NCBI GenBank assembly: GCA_036389675.1 | Contig: DASVWI010000036.1 | Span: 62,001 to 126,000, forward strand | Length of the DNA: 64,000 nucleotides | Direction: 5' to 3' | Source: DASQYE01 sp036389675 | Lineage (GTDB): Bacteria > Acidobacteriota > Blastocatellia > Pyrinomonadales > Pyrinomonadaceae | Shown here: positions 25,174 through 34,529 of the stretch, piece after piece | How the letters are laid out: every line of letters starts with the position of its first letter | Position numbering within the stretch: position 1 is the stretch's first letter | Notes under the pieces: model-generated | The model's database searches: none | What the model saw: the letters and a program-made list of their open reading frames with translations, nothing else | What the model was told of the DNA's origin: nothing | Made by a program: the position numbers and the translations under genes

Positions 25174-27063
25174 ATGTGTGGAATTGCAGGCATCCTTCGC
25201 TGGAACGGGGAGCACGACGAGGCCCGTCGCCGGCTTGAGATAGAGCGTATGACGAAGGCCGTCGAGCATCGCGGGCCGGACGGCGAGGGCTTTCTGTTGC
25301 GCGGCGCGGTCGCCTTCGGTCATCGCAGGCTCGCTATCATCGACCCGACGGGCGGGCATCAGCCGATGTCCAACGAGGACGAGACCCTCTGGATCACCTA
25401 TAACGGCGAGCTGTACAACTTCCCTGAGCTTAAGCGCGAGTTGGAGCAGATGGGCCACCGCTTTCTGACGCGCTGCGACACGGAGGTCATCATCCACGCT
25501 TACGATGAGTGGGGGCCTGAGTGTGTGAAGAGGTTTCGCGGAATGTTCGCCTTCGGTCTGGCGGATTTCCGAAAGCGGCGGCTTCTGCTCGCGCGCGACC
25601 ACTTCGGCATCAAGCCTCTCTACTATCGCAGGGGCGCTGATTATCTGGCCTTCGCCTCTGAGCTTCCGGCGCTCCGGCAGGTGGACGATCAAACGCCGGC
25701 GGGAAACTTGCAGGCCATAGACCTCTTCCTTCGCTTCCAGTACATACCGACGCCGCACACCATCTACCGCGACGTGTACAAGCTGCCGCCGGCGAGCTTC
25801 ATGGTCGTCGATTTTGAAGGGCATGCCGATAAGCCCGTCAAGTACTGGGATGTCACGTTCCAAGCGAAGGACGGACTGACAGATAGCGAGTGGGAAGACC
25901 GCGCCGAGGAAGTGATACACGAGTCGGTCAACGCGCACCTCGTCTCGGACGTTCCCTTCGGCGTCTTCCTGTCCGGCGGGATTGACTCGTCGCTGGTCGC
26001 TTCGCACATGAGCCGTATATTGCAGCGCCCCGTGCAGGGATTCTCCATCGGGTTCAGGGAGAAGGAATACTCCGAGCTGGCTTATGCCGAGGAGGCCGCG
26101 CGCGCCTGCGGCATAGAGCTGCACACGGAGATAGTCGAAGACGACGCGCTCAAAATCCTGCCGGACCTCGTCGCCCATTACGGCGAGCCCTTCGGCGACA
26201 GCTCCGCCATCCCGACGTGGTACGTGTCGAGGCTTGCGCGCGCCTCTGTCCCGATGGTTCTTTCCGGCGATGGCGGCGACGAAGCCTTCGGCGGCTATAG
26301 CAGCTACGACTACTGGATGGAGACAGCCCCCTTCCTGCGTGCGGGCCGCCTGATGCGCTCTGCCCCGCGCGACGGCTTCTACCTGATGCGGCAGGCCGTC
26401 AGAAAGTATCTCGTCAATAAGACCAACAACGACCTCACACACTGGCAGAACTGCATTCTTTACGTCAGGGAGGGAGGACGGCGCGCGCTGTGGCGGCCCG
26501 AGTATCAGGGCGTCGTCGCGGAGGGCTGCGAGGTCTTCGAGGAAGCGGACAGGCGCGCGCGCCACTGGAATCGTCTCTCCTACGCACAGTATCTGGATTA
26601 TCAAACCTATCTGCCGTGCGACATCCTGACGAAGGTTGACGTGGCGAGCATGTATCACGGCCTTGAGGTGCGAACGCCGCTCATCGACCTGCGCGTCGTC
26701 GAACTGGCGGCGCAACTGCCGCTGAGGCAGCGGCTCAGGCGCAACGGCTCGCAGACCAACATTCGCAAGTACCTTCTGAAGCAGGTCACGGGCAGGACGT
26801 TTCCGCACGAGTTCATCCACCGCAAAAAACAGGGGTTCGCCATCCCGCGTGCCCTGTGGTTTCTGCCCGGTCAACAGGGTCGCCGGCTTCTGGACGAAGT
26901 GCTGCTCGCGCCGGGCGCGCGCCTGCACCAGTGCTTTAATCCTTCGGAGGTGCGGGCACAGATAGAGGCCCACACCGGGGAGCACGACAATTCCGACACG
27001 CTCTGGCTGCTACTGGTGCTTGGCATCTGGCTCGAACAAAACCCCGAAGTGCGCTTTAGCTGA
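25174..27063 (+). CDS. asnB: Asparagine synthase (glutamine-hydrolysing) family amidotransferase 2
   Basis: A 629-residue enzyme of the same class as the one at 17.1 kb but clearly diverged from it. It has the glutaminase N-terminus MCGIAGILRW, RGPDGEG, YNGELYNFPEL, PP-loop SGGIDSS near residue 267, SGDGGDEAFGGY and DVASMYHGLEVRTPLID. Two such genes in one glycan cluster point to amidation of two different carboxylated sugars, or one true asparagine synthase and one dedicated enzyme. Sequence alone does not separate these. Start ATG is supported by the need for Cys at position 2. Confidence 0.9.
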   Translation: MCGIAGILRWNGEHDEARRRLEIERMTKAVEHRGPDGEGFLLRGAVAFGHRRLAIIDPTGGHQPMSNEDETLWITYNGELYNFPELKRELEQMGHRFLTRCDTEVIIHAYDEWGPECVKRFRGMFAFGLADFRKRRLLLARDHFGIKPLYYRRGADYLAFASELPALRQVDDQTPAGNLQAIDLFLRFQYIPTPHTIYRDVYKLPPASFMVVDFEGHADKPVKYWDVTFQAKDGLTDSEWEDRAEEVIHESVNAHLVSDVPFGVFLSGGIDSSLVASHMSRILQRPVQGFSIGFREKEYSELAYAEEAARACGIELHTEIVEDDALKILPDLVAHYGEPFGDSSAIPTWYVSRLARASVPMVLSGDGGDEAFGGYSSYDYWMETAPFLRAGRLMRSAPRDGFYLMRQAVRKYLVNKTNNDLTHWQNCILYVREGGRRALWRPEYQGVVAEGCEVFEEADRRARHWNRLSYAQYLDYQTYLPCDILTKVDVASMYHGLEVRTPLIDLRVVELAAQLPLRQRLRRNGSQTNIRKYLLKQVTGRTFPHEFIHRKKQGFAIPRALWFLPGQQGRRLLDEVLLAPGARLHQCFNPSEVRAQIEAHTGEHDNSDTLWLLLVLGIWLEQNPEVRFS

Positions 27064-27094
27064 ACGAGCCCCGGCCTCAAAATTTAACTATTAG

Positions 27095-28327
27095 ATGAGC
27101 AGCTCGAAACATTTGGCGGGCACAAACCGCGTCGTCACTGGCCGGGATAAGATCAACGAAAAGGCTGAGCCCGAGGCGGCACTCAAAGGACGCCGCGTCA
27201 TCATCGTCTTGACGGAGCTTGAGCTTGGAGGGGCTGAGCGGCAGGCGATGCTGCTGGCGAGGTTTCTGGCCCACGAGCAGCAGGCGCACGTAGAGGTCTG
27301 GGGTTTTCTTGGAGTGCCCGGTCGAGTCGCGAAGCTGTGCGAAGAGTACGGCATCCCATGGCGTCTGACCCCGTGGCCGTGGTCTGACAAAAGATCGGAG
27401 CGATTGAAACGCATGGCGCAGTTTGCGTGGACGTTGCGCCGCGCGCGCCCGGACATCCTCCTGCCCTATCTCATCTTCCCGAACGTCATCTGCGGTCAGG
27501 TCTGGCGGCTGACGGGCGCGCGCACCTGCATCTGGAATCAACGCGACGAAGGCATAGGACGAATGCCCAGAGCCGAGCGGCGCGCGGCCAGTCAAGTGCC
27601 TCTGTTCATCTCCAACTCGCAGGCGGGCGCAAACTTTCTGACGGAAAAGCTGGGCGCAAGGCGCGAGCGCGTGCGCGTCATCCATAATGGCGTGACGCTC
27701 GCGCCCATGAAGTCAGACCGCGCCGACTGGCGACGCGAGCTGGCGCTCGGCGATGACACGTTCGTCGCCTGCATGGTGGCGAACCTGACGCAGTATAAAG
27801 ACCACGAGACGCTGCTCAGGGCATGGCGGCTCGTGCTGGATGCGATGCAGGGCGAGGGACGCTCGGCGGTGCTCCTGCTCGCGGGCCGCCTTGATAGCTC
27901 GGATTCGACGCATCACTTTGTCAAAGCATTGGCCTATGATCTTGACCTCGGCAAGAGCATTCGCTTTCTGGGACAGGTGCTTGATCTTTCGGGGCTGCTC
28001 GGCGCAATCGAGATAGGAGTCTTCAGCTCGCGCTCGGAAGGCAGCCCGAACGGCGTGCTGGAATGTATGGCCGCCGGGCTCGCCCTTGCCGGCACGGACA
28101 TCATCGGCATCAGTGAGGCCGTCGGCCCGGACGGCCAGCCGTACCTCGCGCCGCCCGGAGATGCTGAAACCCTCGCCGACAAGATTTTGAAGCTGGCGGC
28201 AGACCCCGCCTTGCGCTCGCGTCTGGGCGCGGCGAATCGCTTACGAATCGAAACGGAGTTCAGCCCTGAGCACATGTGCGAGCAAGTCCTCGCGCTGATG
28301 CTTGAAGGGCTGCAAGGAAAGAGTTGA
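27095..28327 (+). CDS. GT4-type glycosyltransferase
   Basis: A 410-residue GT-B enzyme with ELELGGAERQAMLLARFL in the acceptor domain and SRSEGSPNGVLECMAAG (E-x7-E) in the donor domain, plus a GT4-like nucleotide region TQYKDHETLLRAWRLV. It lies in a run of glycosyltransferases and overlaps the next gene by 4 nt (TTGA). The linkage it forms cannot be predicted. Confidence 0.9.
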   Translation: MSSSKHLAGTNRVVTGRDKINEKAEPEAALKGRRVIIVLTELELGGAERQAMLLARFLAHEQQAHVEVWGFLGVPGRVAKLCEEYGIPWRLTPWPWSDKRSERLKRMAQFAWTLRRARPDILLPYLIFPNVICGQVWRLTGARTCIWNQRDEGIGRMPRAERRAASQVPLFISNSQAGANFLTEKLGARRERVRVIHNGVTLAPMKSDRADWRRELALGDDTFVACMVANLTQYKDHETLLRAWRLVLDAMQGEGRSAVLLLAGRLDSSDSTHHFVKALAYDLDLGKSIRFLGQVLDLSGLLGAIEIGVFSSRSEGSPNGVLECMAAGLALAGTDIIGISEAVGPDGQPYLAPPGDAETLADKILKLAADPALRSRLGAANRLRIETEFSPEHMCEQVLALMLEGLQGKS

Positions 28328-29541
28328 AGAGATTCATTAAAAACTTTTTGCCATGGGAGCGGCGCAAACGCATGGCGCTCCGTACGGGCAAACTGTTCGG
28401 ACGACTTCTTCCTCTGCTTCCACGGCGCAACCAGAGCGGGCTCTTCTTCTTTTTTCCGTTCTACCAGATCGGTGGGGCCGAACGTGTTCATGCTGAGATC
28501 GTGGCCTGCGTCGGCGATAGAAGGCCGTGGGTGTTTTTCACTAATAAGTCCAAGGATGCGAAATTCAAGTTTCTGTTTGAAAGGAGCGCGCGCATTTTCG
28601 ACCTGTCACATCTAACGCTGGGCTCGCTTCGCTATTACGCGCACGTCGGAGCGCTCGCCGCTTTCATCAACAGGCACGCGCACGCCGTGGTCTTCGGCTC
28701 TAATAATGTTCTCTTCTATCATCTGATTCCGCACCTCAAGAGAGGCGTGCGCCGCATAGACCTCCTGCACGCTTTCGGCGGGGACATAGAACACGTCAGC
28801 CTGCCGCTCGTGCCCCATTTAGACACCCGCGTGATCCTGAGCAGCCGCGCCTTCGCAGACTTGCAGGCTCAGTACGAGCAGCACAATCTGGATGCGGGCC
28901 TCCTTGATCGAATCACGTTTATTGATAATCAGGTATCAGTGCCGGATAATTACCCAGAAAAGCGCGTCAACCAACGCTTGCAGGTCTTGTATGTCGGGCG
29001 GGGGACGGAAGAGAAACGCGTTCAACTGGTCGGAAGGGTTGCCGCCGGTTGTCGTCAGAGGGGGGTCGGGGCGGAGTTCATTCTCGTCGGCGACAATATG
29101 GCGGCGGTGGAGGCCGATGATCGCGCGTCCTGCACGTTCAAGGGAGAGATCGCCGACCCGGCTCAGTTGAACAGCCTCTACGCGGATGCGGACGTGCTGC
29201 TGCTGACTTCGCGCACAGAAGGATTTCCGCTCGTGATCAAGGAAGCGATGGCGCACGGCGCAGTGCCGGTTGCGACGCGCGTCGGCGGGATTGCCGACCA
29301 CGTTCATCACGGCGTCAACGGCATCCTCATCGAAGAGGTGGAAGAAGAACGAATCGTGGGCAGGATGGTCGAGACCATCGAGCAACTGGACAAATACAGG
29401 TCGCTCCTCGAAGTGCTTTCGCGCCACGCCTACGAATATGCCCGCCGGCATTTCGCCCCGTCAAAGTTCTGCGCCGCCTACCGCCAACTCCTGCTGGCGG
29501 AGACACCCTTGGAGAGATCGAGCGAAGCCGATGGAAATTGA
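28324..29541 (+). CDS. GT4-type glycosyltransferase
   Basis: A 405-residue GT-B enzyme with FYQIGGAERVHAEIV near residue 45, YVGRGTEEKRVQLVGRV at the nucleotide end, and SRTEGFPLVIKEAMAHG as donor motif. The start is a TTG that overlaps the previous stop, so expression likely depends on re-initiation. The stop overlaps the following GT2 gene by 11 nt. It is the middle member of three consecutive glycosyltransferases; specificity is unknown. Confidence 0.88.
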   Translation: MKRFIKNFLPWERRKRMALRTGKLFGRLLPLLPRRNQSGLFFFFPFYQIGGAERVHAEIVACVGDRRPWVFFTNKSKDAKFKFLFERSARIFDLSHLTLGSLRYYAHVGALAAFINRHAHAVVFGSNNVLFYHLIPHLKRGVRRIDLLHAFGGDIEHVSLPLVPHLDTRVILSSRAFADLQAQYEQHNLDAGLLDRITFIDNQVSVPDNYPEKRVNQRLQVLYVGRGTEEKRVQLVGRVAAGCRQRGVGAEFILVGDNMAAVEADDRASCTFKGEIADPAQLNSLYADADVLLLTSRTEGFPLVIKEAMAHGAVPVATRVGGIADHVHHGVNGILIEEVEEERIVGRMVETIEQLDKYRSLLEVLSRHAYEYARRHFAPSKFCAAYRQLLLAETPLERSSEADGN

Positions 29542-30496
29542 CGTTCTCATGTGCGGCTATAACGAGGCTCCGCATATCCCGCGCGCCCTTGAGAGCCTGC
29601 GCGCGCAGTCGGTCGAGCCCCGCAGCTTCCGCGTCATCTTCGTGGACAACGCTTCAAAGGACGAGACGCGAAAGATCGTCGAGGAGAATTCGCACGGCCT
29701 CGACCTCGAATACGTTTATGAGCCGCAGCCGGGCCTGAACGTAGCGCGCAACACCGGCTACGCCCACGCGCGCGCTGACTACGTGGCCCACATCGATGCC
29801 GATGCGAAGGCCGACCCGCGCTGGATCGAAACCACTTTGGAGGTCATACGGCAGGAGCGCCCGGACCTTTGCGGCGGCCCTTACTACCCTTATTACCTGA
29901 CGGAGAAGCCCGACTGGTTTTTAGACAGCTATAATTCCAGTCTGGACAAGGGCACTGAGGCGCGTTACCTGCGCGAGGATGAGTTTCTCAACGGGACGAA
30001 TATGATCTGGCGTCGGAGCGTCGTCGAAGAACTGGGCGGCTTTAACGCGCACGTCGGCCTGACGGAGCGCGGGCTTGCTCGCGGCGATGAGACGAACCTC
30101 ATCGTTCATGCCCGCAGAACTCTGAAGAGTTTCAGGGCCTTCTATCATCCCGGCATCATCGTCTATCACTTAACGAGGCCGGAGACATTCTCGCTCTGGT
30201 ACTGGGCTCGCCGCTCCTTCTCGCAGGGCCGCCACGATTACGGCATGTGGAATAAGACGACGCAAAAGCGTTCGAAGGTCTTACGCCTCGCGCAGTTTTT
30301 CAGCGCCGCCACGATGGTCGGAGCCCGCGGGGCGAAGTCTTTCGTGCAGCGCGACAGAGGTAGTTTTCCTCGCTGGGAGAACTACTGGTTTGAGACGATG
30401 ATGCCGGAGATTTACCGGCTCGGGGAAGTCTGGGAGCTTGCGCGCGAGCGCGCCCCTCAGGGAAATGAAAAGCCGCGCCCGCCCGAAAGCGATTGA
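29531..30496 (+). CDS. GT2-type glycosyltransferase (GT-A fold)
   Basis: A 321-residue enzyme opening with IDVLMCGYNEAPHIPRALESL, VIFVDNASKDET for the UDP-contact aspartates and HIDADAKADPRW as the DxD metal site. The C-terminus is amphipathic and could lie on the membrane. I use the ATG at 29531 because the family begins there; the frame extends upstream inside the previous gene without homology. It would transfer a nucleotide-activated sugar to the growing lipid-linked chain. Confidence 0.9.
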   Translation: MEIDVLMCGYNEAPHIPRALESLRAQSVEPRSFRVIFVDNASKDETRKIVEENSHGLDLEYVYEPQPGLNVARNTGYAHARADYVAHIDADAKADPRWIETTLEVIRQERPDLCGGPYYPYYLTEKPDWFLDSYNSSLDKGTEARYLREDEFLNGTNMIWRRSVVEELGGFNAHVGLTERGLARGDETNLIVHARRTLKSFRAFYHPGIIVYHLTRPETFSLWYWARRSFSQGRHDYGMWNKTTQKRSKVLRLAQFFSAATMVGARGAKSFVQRDRGSFPRWENYWFETMMPEIYRLGEVWELARERAPQGNEKPRPPESD

Positions 30497-30577
30497 TACC
30501 TGACGCGGCTTCGCTCGAATCAATCCCCTGCGCCGACCTATTTGTTTTCGCAGTTGAGACCCGAAGATCAGGTTTGC

Positions 30578-31717
30578 ATGAATAACACTAGCGCGACTCC
30601 GGGCGTGTCAATCGTCACGGGTGCTTCAGGTCAGGACGGTTATTTTCTTACCGAGCGCCTGCTCGAAGAAGGATGGACGGTTCATGCCACCGTCAGGCGA
30701 CCGGACGCCCTGCAAGCGCTCTCGTCATCCCGCAAGGCGGCGGGCCGCCTGCACGTTCACGAGGTCGATCTTCTCAACCCGTCCGACCTTTTTGATTTGA
30801 TCGCAGGCACACAACCCGCGGAGTTCTACAATCTGGCCGGGCAGAGCAGCGTCAGCCTCTCATTCATCGACCCTCTCTACACATGGCACACGAATGCCGG
30901 GATCGTCGCGGGCCTTCTCGAACATCTTCACCAGCATAGCCCGCAGACACGTTTTTATCAGGCATCATCGACCGATATGTTCGGCTACGTTCCCGGCGGC
31001 GTGAACCTTCACAACGAGGCTTCGGCGCTTAACCCGCAAAGCCCTTACGCCAGCGCCAAGGCCGCCGCTCATCTCTTATGCCGGTTCTACCGTCAGACCT
31101 ACGGCATGCGTATCGCTTGCGGCATTCTCTCGAATCACGAATCTCATCGCCGCTCCGCCCTCTTCCTCTCGCGCAAAGTCATAGATCATGTGCGCGCGCT
31201 GCGCGATTTGTCAGCCGAGGAGTTGGCGGCTAGAGCGCCGCTCGCGATGGGCAATCTCAAGATCGAGCGCGACTGGGGCTTTGCCGCCGATTATGTCAGG
31301 GGGATGATGCTGATTCTACGGCAGGTGGATGTTCGCGCCGCGCGCCGGGGCACGGCACGCGAACCGGATACGGGCGATCACTATCGCGATTATGTGCTTA
31401 GCACGGGGCAGACGCACGCCGTCTGGCAGATGGTTGATCGTGCCTTCGAGCTTGCGGGATTCGATCTCGAATGGCAGCTTGAGGGCGACGACGCCGTCCG
31501 GTGGCGCGCCTGCTTTCAGGCGACGGGAGAGCCGGCGGTCGTCGTCAACCCGCTGCTGCTGCGCCCAGCCGACCCGCTGCTCATCAAGGTTGATTCGTCG
31601 CTGGCGAAAAGAGAGCTTGGCTGGTCGCCGCGTCAGGGCGTTGATGTCTTTCTGAGCGATATGCTCGATCATGACCTGACGGCCAGCGCCGCCGCCGCTG
31701 TAGAGGCTTCGGATTAA
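30578..31717 (+). CDS. GDP-mannose 4,6-dehydratase-like extended SDR
   Basis: A 379-residue protein with GASGQDGYFLTE at the NAD(P) site, FYNLAGQSSVSLSF, SPYASAKAAAHLL with catalytic Tyr157, and GILSNHESHRRS, all features of GMD. The active-site block reads ASSTDMFG where GMDs have ASTSELYG, so the catalytic Thr and Glu positions are Ser131 and Asp133. The enzyme may be an active variant or have altered specificity. GMD makes GDP-4-keto-6-deoxymannose, precursor of fucose, rhamnose and perosamine. No GDP-fucose synthase follows. The ATG at 30578 is preferred over an upstream TTG. Confidence 0.83.
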   Translation: MNNTSATPGVSIVTGASGQDGYFLTERLLEEGWTVHATVRRPDALQALSSSRKAAGRLHVHEVDLLNPSDLFDLIAGTQPAEFYNLAGQSSVSLSFIDPLYTWHTNAGIVAGLLEHLHQHSPQTRFYQASSTDMFGYVPGGVNLHNEASALNPQSPYASAKAAAHLLCRFYRQTYGMRIACGILSNHESHRRSALFLSRKVIDHVRALRDLSAEELAARAPLAMGNLKIERDWGFAADYVRGMMLILRQVDVRAARRGTAREPDTGDHYRDYVLSTGQTHAVWQMVDRAFELAGFDLEWQLEGDDAVRWRACFQATGEPAVVVNPLLLRPADPLLIKVDSSLAKRELGWSPRQGVDVFLSDMLDHDLTASAAAAVEASD

Positions 31718-31778
31718 GGGCCGATGGTCTCAGCCTGTCCAGCTTTGTTATTATCAAAGGGTGAATCAACGTAGAGCT

Positions 31779-32747
31779 ATGAAAACTCCTGTCGCCTTCA
31801 TTATCTTCAATCGCCGGGAGACCACTCAAAGGGTCTTTAGTGCAATCGCCGAGGCGAGGCCGCCGCGCCTGCTGGTGATCGCCGACGGCCCGCGCCCGGG
31901 CGTTGAGGGTGAGCGGGAGAGATGCGCGGAGACGCGCGCCGTCATTGAGCAGGTTGACTGGGACTGTGAAGTTCTGACCAACTTCGCGGAGGAAAATATG
32001 GGGCTTGAGCCACGCGTTATCTCCGGCCTCAACTGGGTCTTCGAGCATTGCGAGGAGGCCATCGTCTTTGAAGACGACTGTCTGCCACACCCGACCCTCT
32101 TTCCCTATTGCGACGACTTGCTGGAAAGATACCGCGAGGACGAGCGCGTGATGATGATCAGCGGCTGCAATTTTCATCCCCACCGCGAGCAAACCGAGTA
32201 CAGCTATCATTTCACGCGCTACTCGTTTACGTGGGGGTGGGCGACGTGGCGCAGGGCTTGGCGGCACTTCGACGCCGAGATGCGATTATGGCCGCTGTTG
32301 CGCGAGACCCCCTGGCTGTCCGACATTTTGGGCGACGAAGACGCGGCCCGTTTTTTTCGCGCCATCTTCGACCGCTCGCTGGGGGGGGTTCTGGAATGGG
32401 ACTACCGCTGGATGTTTGCCTGCTGGGCACAGAACGGACTGGCCGTCTCGCCCTCGGTCAACCTCCTTTCCAACATAGGTTTTGGCACGGGCGCAACCCA
32501 TACGACCAACACGGCGAGCCCCGTGGCTAATCTTCCGGCCATGGAGATGAAGTTTCCGCTCGAAGGCCCGCCCTTTATGGCGCGCGACAGTGAAGCTGAC
32601 CGATTCATCTTTCGTCATATCTACCCGTGGGCGATTGATAGTCCGGGCCTGTCTGCGTGGCTACGCCGCTCTCTGTCTGCTATCATGTCAGACCCGATGC
32701 GAAAGTCGCTTGCTTCTCTTCGTGCCAAGGGCAGCGCCGGGGCGTGA
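31779..32747 (+). CDS. Putative glycosyltransferase (GT2-like, sugar-transferase superfamily)
   Basis: A 322-residue protein starting VAFIIFNRRETTQRVF with LLVIADGPRPG and IVFEDDCLPHPTLFPY, the last carrying the metal-binding acids of a GT-A fold. Relatives are usually annotated as glycosyltransferase or nucleotide-diphospho-sugar transferase. A run of eight G (32381-32388) inside the frame encodes Leu-Gly-Gly-Val and could slip. A GTG at 31761 would add six residues. The acceptor is unknown. Confidence 0.75.
   Translation: MKTPVAFIIFNRRETTQRVFSAIAEARPPRLLVIADGPRPGVEGERERCAETRAVIEQVDWDCEVLTNFAEENMGLEPRVISGLNWVFEHCEEAIVFEDDCLPHPTLFPYCDDLLERYREDERVMMISGCNFHPHREQTEYSYHFTRYSFTWGWATWRRAWRHFDAEMRLWPLLRETPWLSDILGDEDAARFFRAIFDRSLGGVLEWDYRWMFACWAQNGLAVSPSVNLLSNIGFGTGATHTTNTASPVANLPAMEMKFPLEGPPFMARDSEADRFIFRHIYPWAIDSPGLSAWLRRSLSAIMSDPMRKSLASLRAKGSAGA
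32381..32388 (+). repeat. Homopolymer G8 inside a glycosyltransferase gene
   Basis: Eight consecutive G in the coding strand, with a T7 run 23 nt upstream (32351-32357). The frame is intact as sequenced. Confidence 0.6.
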
Positions 32748-32836
32748 CCGGCGCGCCACGAGAGCGGAAGTTTTGAGCATCCGCCCCGGGGCCAGAGCGG
32801 TCGGACTAAAACAGATAGGAAAAAACGTTCCGAGTA

Positions 32837-33649
32837 ATGCAAACGCTTCGTCGTCTCGTGCCCGGCCAATTCAAGCATTGGTACAGGTGGCTCATACACT
32901 CAGACTACCGGACGAAATCTCGCGAGACCGCCAGACTCAAATCGTTGCCCCGTTACCAGCGCACACGGACGCACCTGACCGGCCACAACGTCGAGATGGT
33001 TGACGCCGCCTCGTTCCTCTTTATGCACGGAGAGATATTCGAGCAGCAAATCTACTCTTTCCGTGCCCCGACGGACGAGCCCTACATCATCGACGGCGGT
33101 GCTAACATAGGTCTCAGCGTTCTCTACTTCAAAAGCCTCTATCCGAAGAGTCGCATTCTGGCCTTCGAGCCTGACGAGGAAGTCTTCGCAGTCCTCAAGC
33201 GTAATGTCGAAGAGAGCGGCTACAGTGATATAGAGGTCGTGTGTCGTGCCCTCTGGTCGTCGGAAACCACGCTGAGCTTTATGCAGGAGGGCGCGGACGG
33301 CGGGCGCATCGCTCAGGGCAAAGACCCTGAGGGCCAGACGATACGCACCGTCCGGCTCAGGGATTACCTTCAGCGGCGCGTCGATTTTTTAAAGCTCGAC
33401 ATAGAGGGCGCGGAGACGGAGGTGTTGGCGGACTGCGCGGACCTGCTCGGCAACGTCGAGAACCTCTTCGTCGAGTATCACTCGTTTGTGACCAAGCCGC
33501 AGACGCTTCATACCCTGATGGAGATTCTGGCGAACGCCGGATTCCGCGTGCACATTCATCCGCCGATCACATCTCCGCAGCCGTTCCTTGAGCGGTTCGT
33601 GCATCTGGACATGGACATGCAGCTCAACATTTTCGCTTTCCGCTCATGA
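32837..33649 (+). CDS. FkbM-family methyltransferase 1
   Basis: A 270-residue SAM methyltransferase of the FkbM type: IIDGGANIGLSVLYF (motif I), ILAFEPDEEVFAVLKRN and FLKLDIEGAETEVL. FkbM enzymes O-methylate polyketides and, in glycan clusters, sugar hydroxyls. The stop overlaps the next methyltransferase start (ATGA). Three methyltransferases follow one another here, suggesting a multiply methylated residue; this is inference. Confidence 0.9.
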   Translation: MQTLRRLVPGQFKHWYRWLIHSDYRTKSRETARLKSLPRYQRTRTHLTGHNVEMVDAASFLFMHGEIFEQQIYSFRAPTDEPYIIDGGANIGLSVLYFKSLYPKSRILAFEPDEEVFAVLKRNVEESGYSDIEVVCRALWSSETTLSFMQEGADGGRIAQGKDPEGQTIRTVRLRDYLQRRVDFLKLDIEGAETEVLADCADLLGNVENLFVEYHSFVTKPQTLHTLMEILANAGFRVHIHPPITSPQPFLERFVHLDMDMQLNIFAFRS

Positions 33650-34506
33650 AATCGCTTCTCAATCTGGGCTGCGGCACGCGCTTTCATCCCGCCTGGGTCA
33701 ACGTCGATTTCGACGCCCGCGCGGCGTCCGTCCTGAGCCACGATCTGCGCCGGGGCGTCCCCTTCGCGGACGAGCAGTTCGATGTCGTTTACCATTCGCA
33801 CCTGCTCGAACATTTCCCCAGACCGCAGGCACGCGCTTTCCTGCGCGAGACCTACAGGGTCTTGAAGCCCGGCGGTGTGACGCGCATCGCCGTGCCCGAT
33901 CTGGAACGCATAGCGCAGGTCTATTTGCAGGCGGTCGAGGAGGCCGCGCGCGGCGACCAACAGTGGCGGCGTCGCTACGAGTGGATCATTCTTGAAGTAT
34001 TAGATCAGACCGTGCGCGAGCGACCGGGCGGAGAGATGGGCGACTACTTACGGCGCACCGAGTTGTCCGAGAAGGGCTTCGTGCTTGAACGGCTGGGCCG
34101 CTCGGCGCAGGAGATCATCGAAGCCGCAGAGCAGGTGCGTCGTAGTAGCGGCAATAGCAACGCGACGCAGCGAGGCGCGCAACCTGCGCCTTTGACGCAA
34201 AGGCTACAGCGCTTGAAACGCGTGCCCGCTTTCATACGGGAATCGCTGGTGCGCGCGCTGCTCGGCGCTGATTATGAATCGCTGCAACTCGGACGCTTTC
34301 GCCGTAGCGGCGACCCGCATCTGTGGATGTATGATCGCTATTCGCTGGCCGAGATTCTCAGAGACGTTGGCTTTCGCGACCCGCGCCCCCTCGGCGCGGC
34401 AGAGAGCGAGATTCCCGGCTGGGCGGATTATCATCTGGACACGGAGCCGGACGGCACGATCTATAAGCCCGACTCGTTCTATATGGAAGCGCGCAAGTCA
34501 GCTTGA
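33646..34506 (+). CDS. Class I SAM-dependent methyltransferase
   Basis: A 286-residue protein with the compact N-terminal motif LLNLGCGTRFHPAWVNVDF, VVYHSHLLEHFPRPQA and YRVLKPGGVTRIAVPDLE, typical of methyltransferases in capsule and O-antigen loci. The C-terminal half (ELSEKGFVLERLGRSAQEI, DYESLQLGRFRRSGDPHLWMYDRYS) is a family-specific extension. It is coupled by ATGA to FkbM 1 and overlaps a possible TTG start of FkbM 2. Confidence 0.87.
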   Translation: MKSLLNLGCGTRFHPAWVNVDFDARAASVLSHDLRRGVPFADEQFDVVYHSHLLEHFPRPQARAFLRETYRVLKPGGVTRIAVPDLERIAQVYLQAVEEAARGDQQWRRRYEWIILEVLDQTVRERPGGEMGDYLRRTELSEKGFVLERLGRSAQEIIEAAEQVRRSSGNSNATQRGAQPAPLTQRLQRLKRVPAFIRESLVRALLGADYESLQLGRFRRSGDPHLWMYDRYSLAEILRDVGFRDPRPLGAAESEIPGWADYHLDTEPDGTIYKPDSFYMEARKSA

Positions 34507-34529
34507 CGCGAGGGGTGCGGCCCGAAGTT

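Noticed and set aside
25048..26985. A 645-codon open frame antisense to the second asparagine-synthase gene
   Set aside because: It mirrors the codon bias of the plus-strand gene, shows no domain or signal, and the plus strand encodes a full AsnB.
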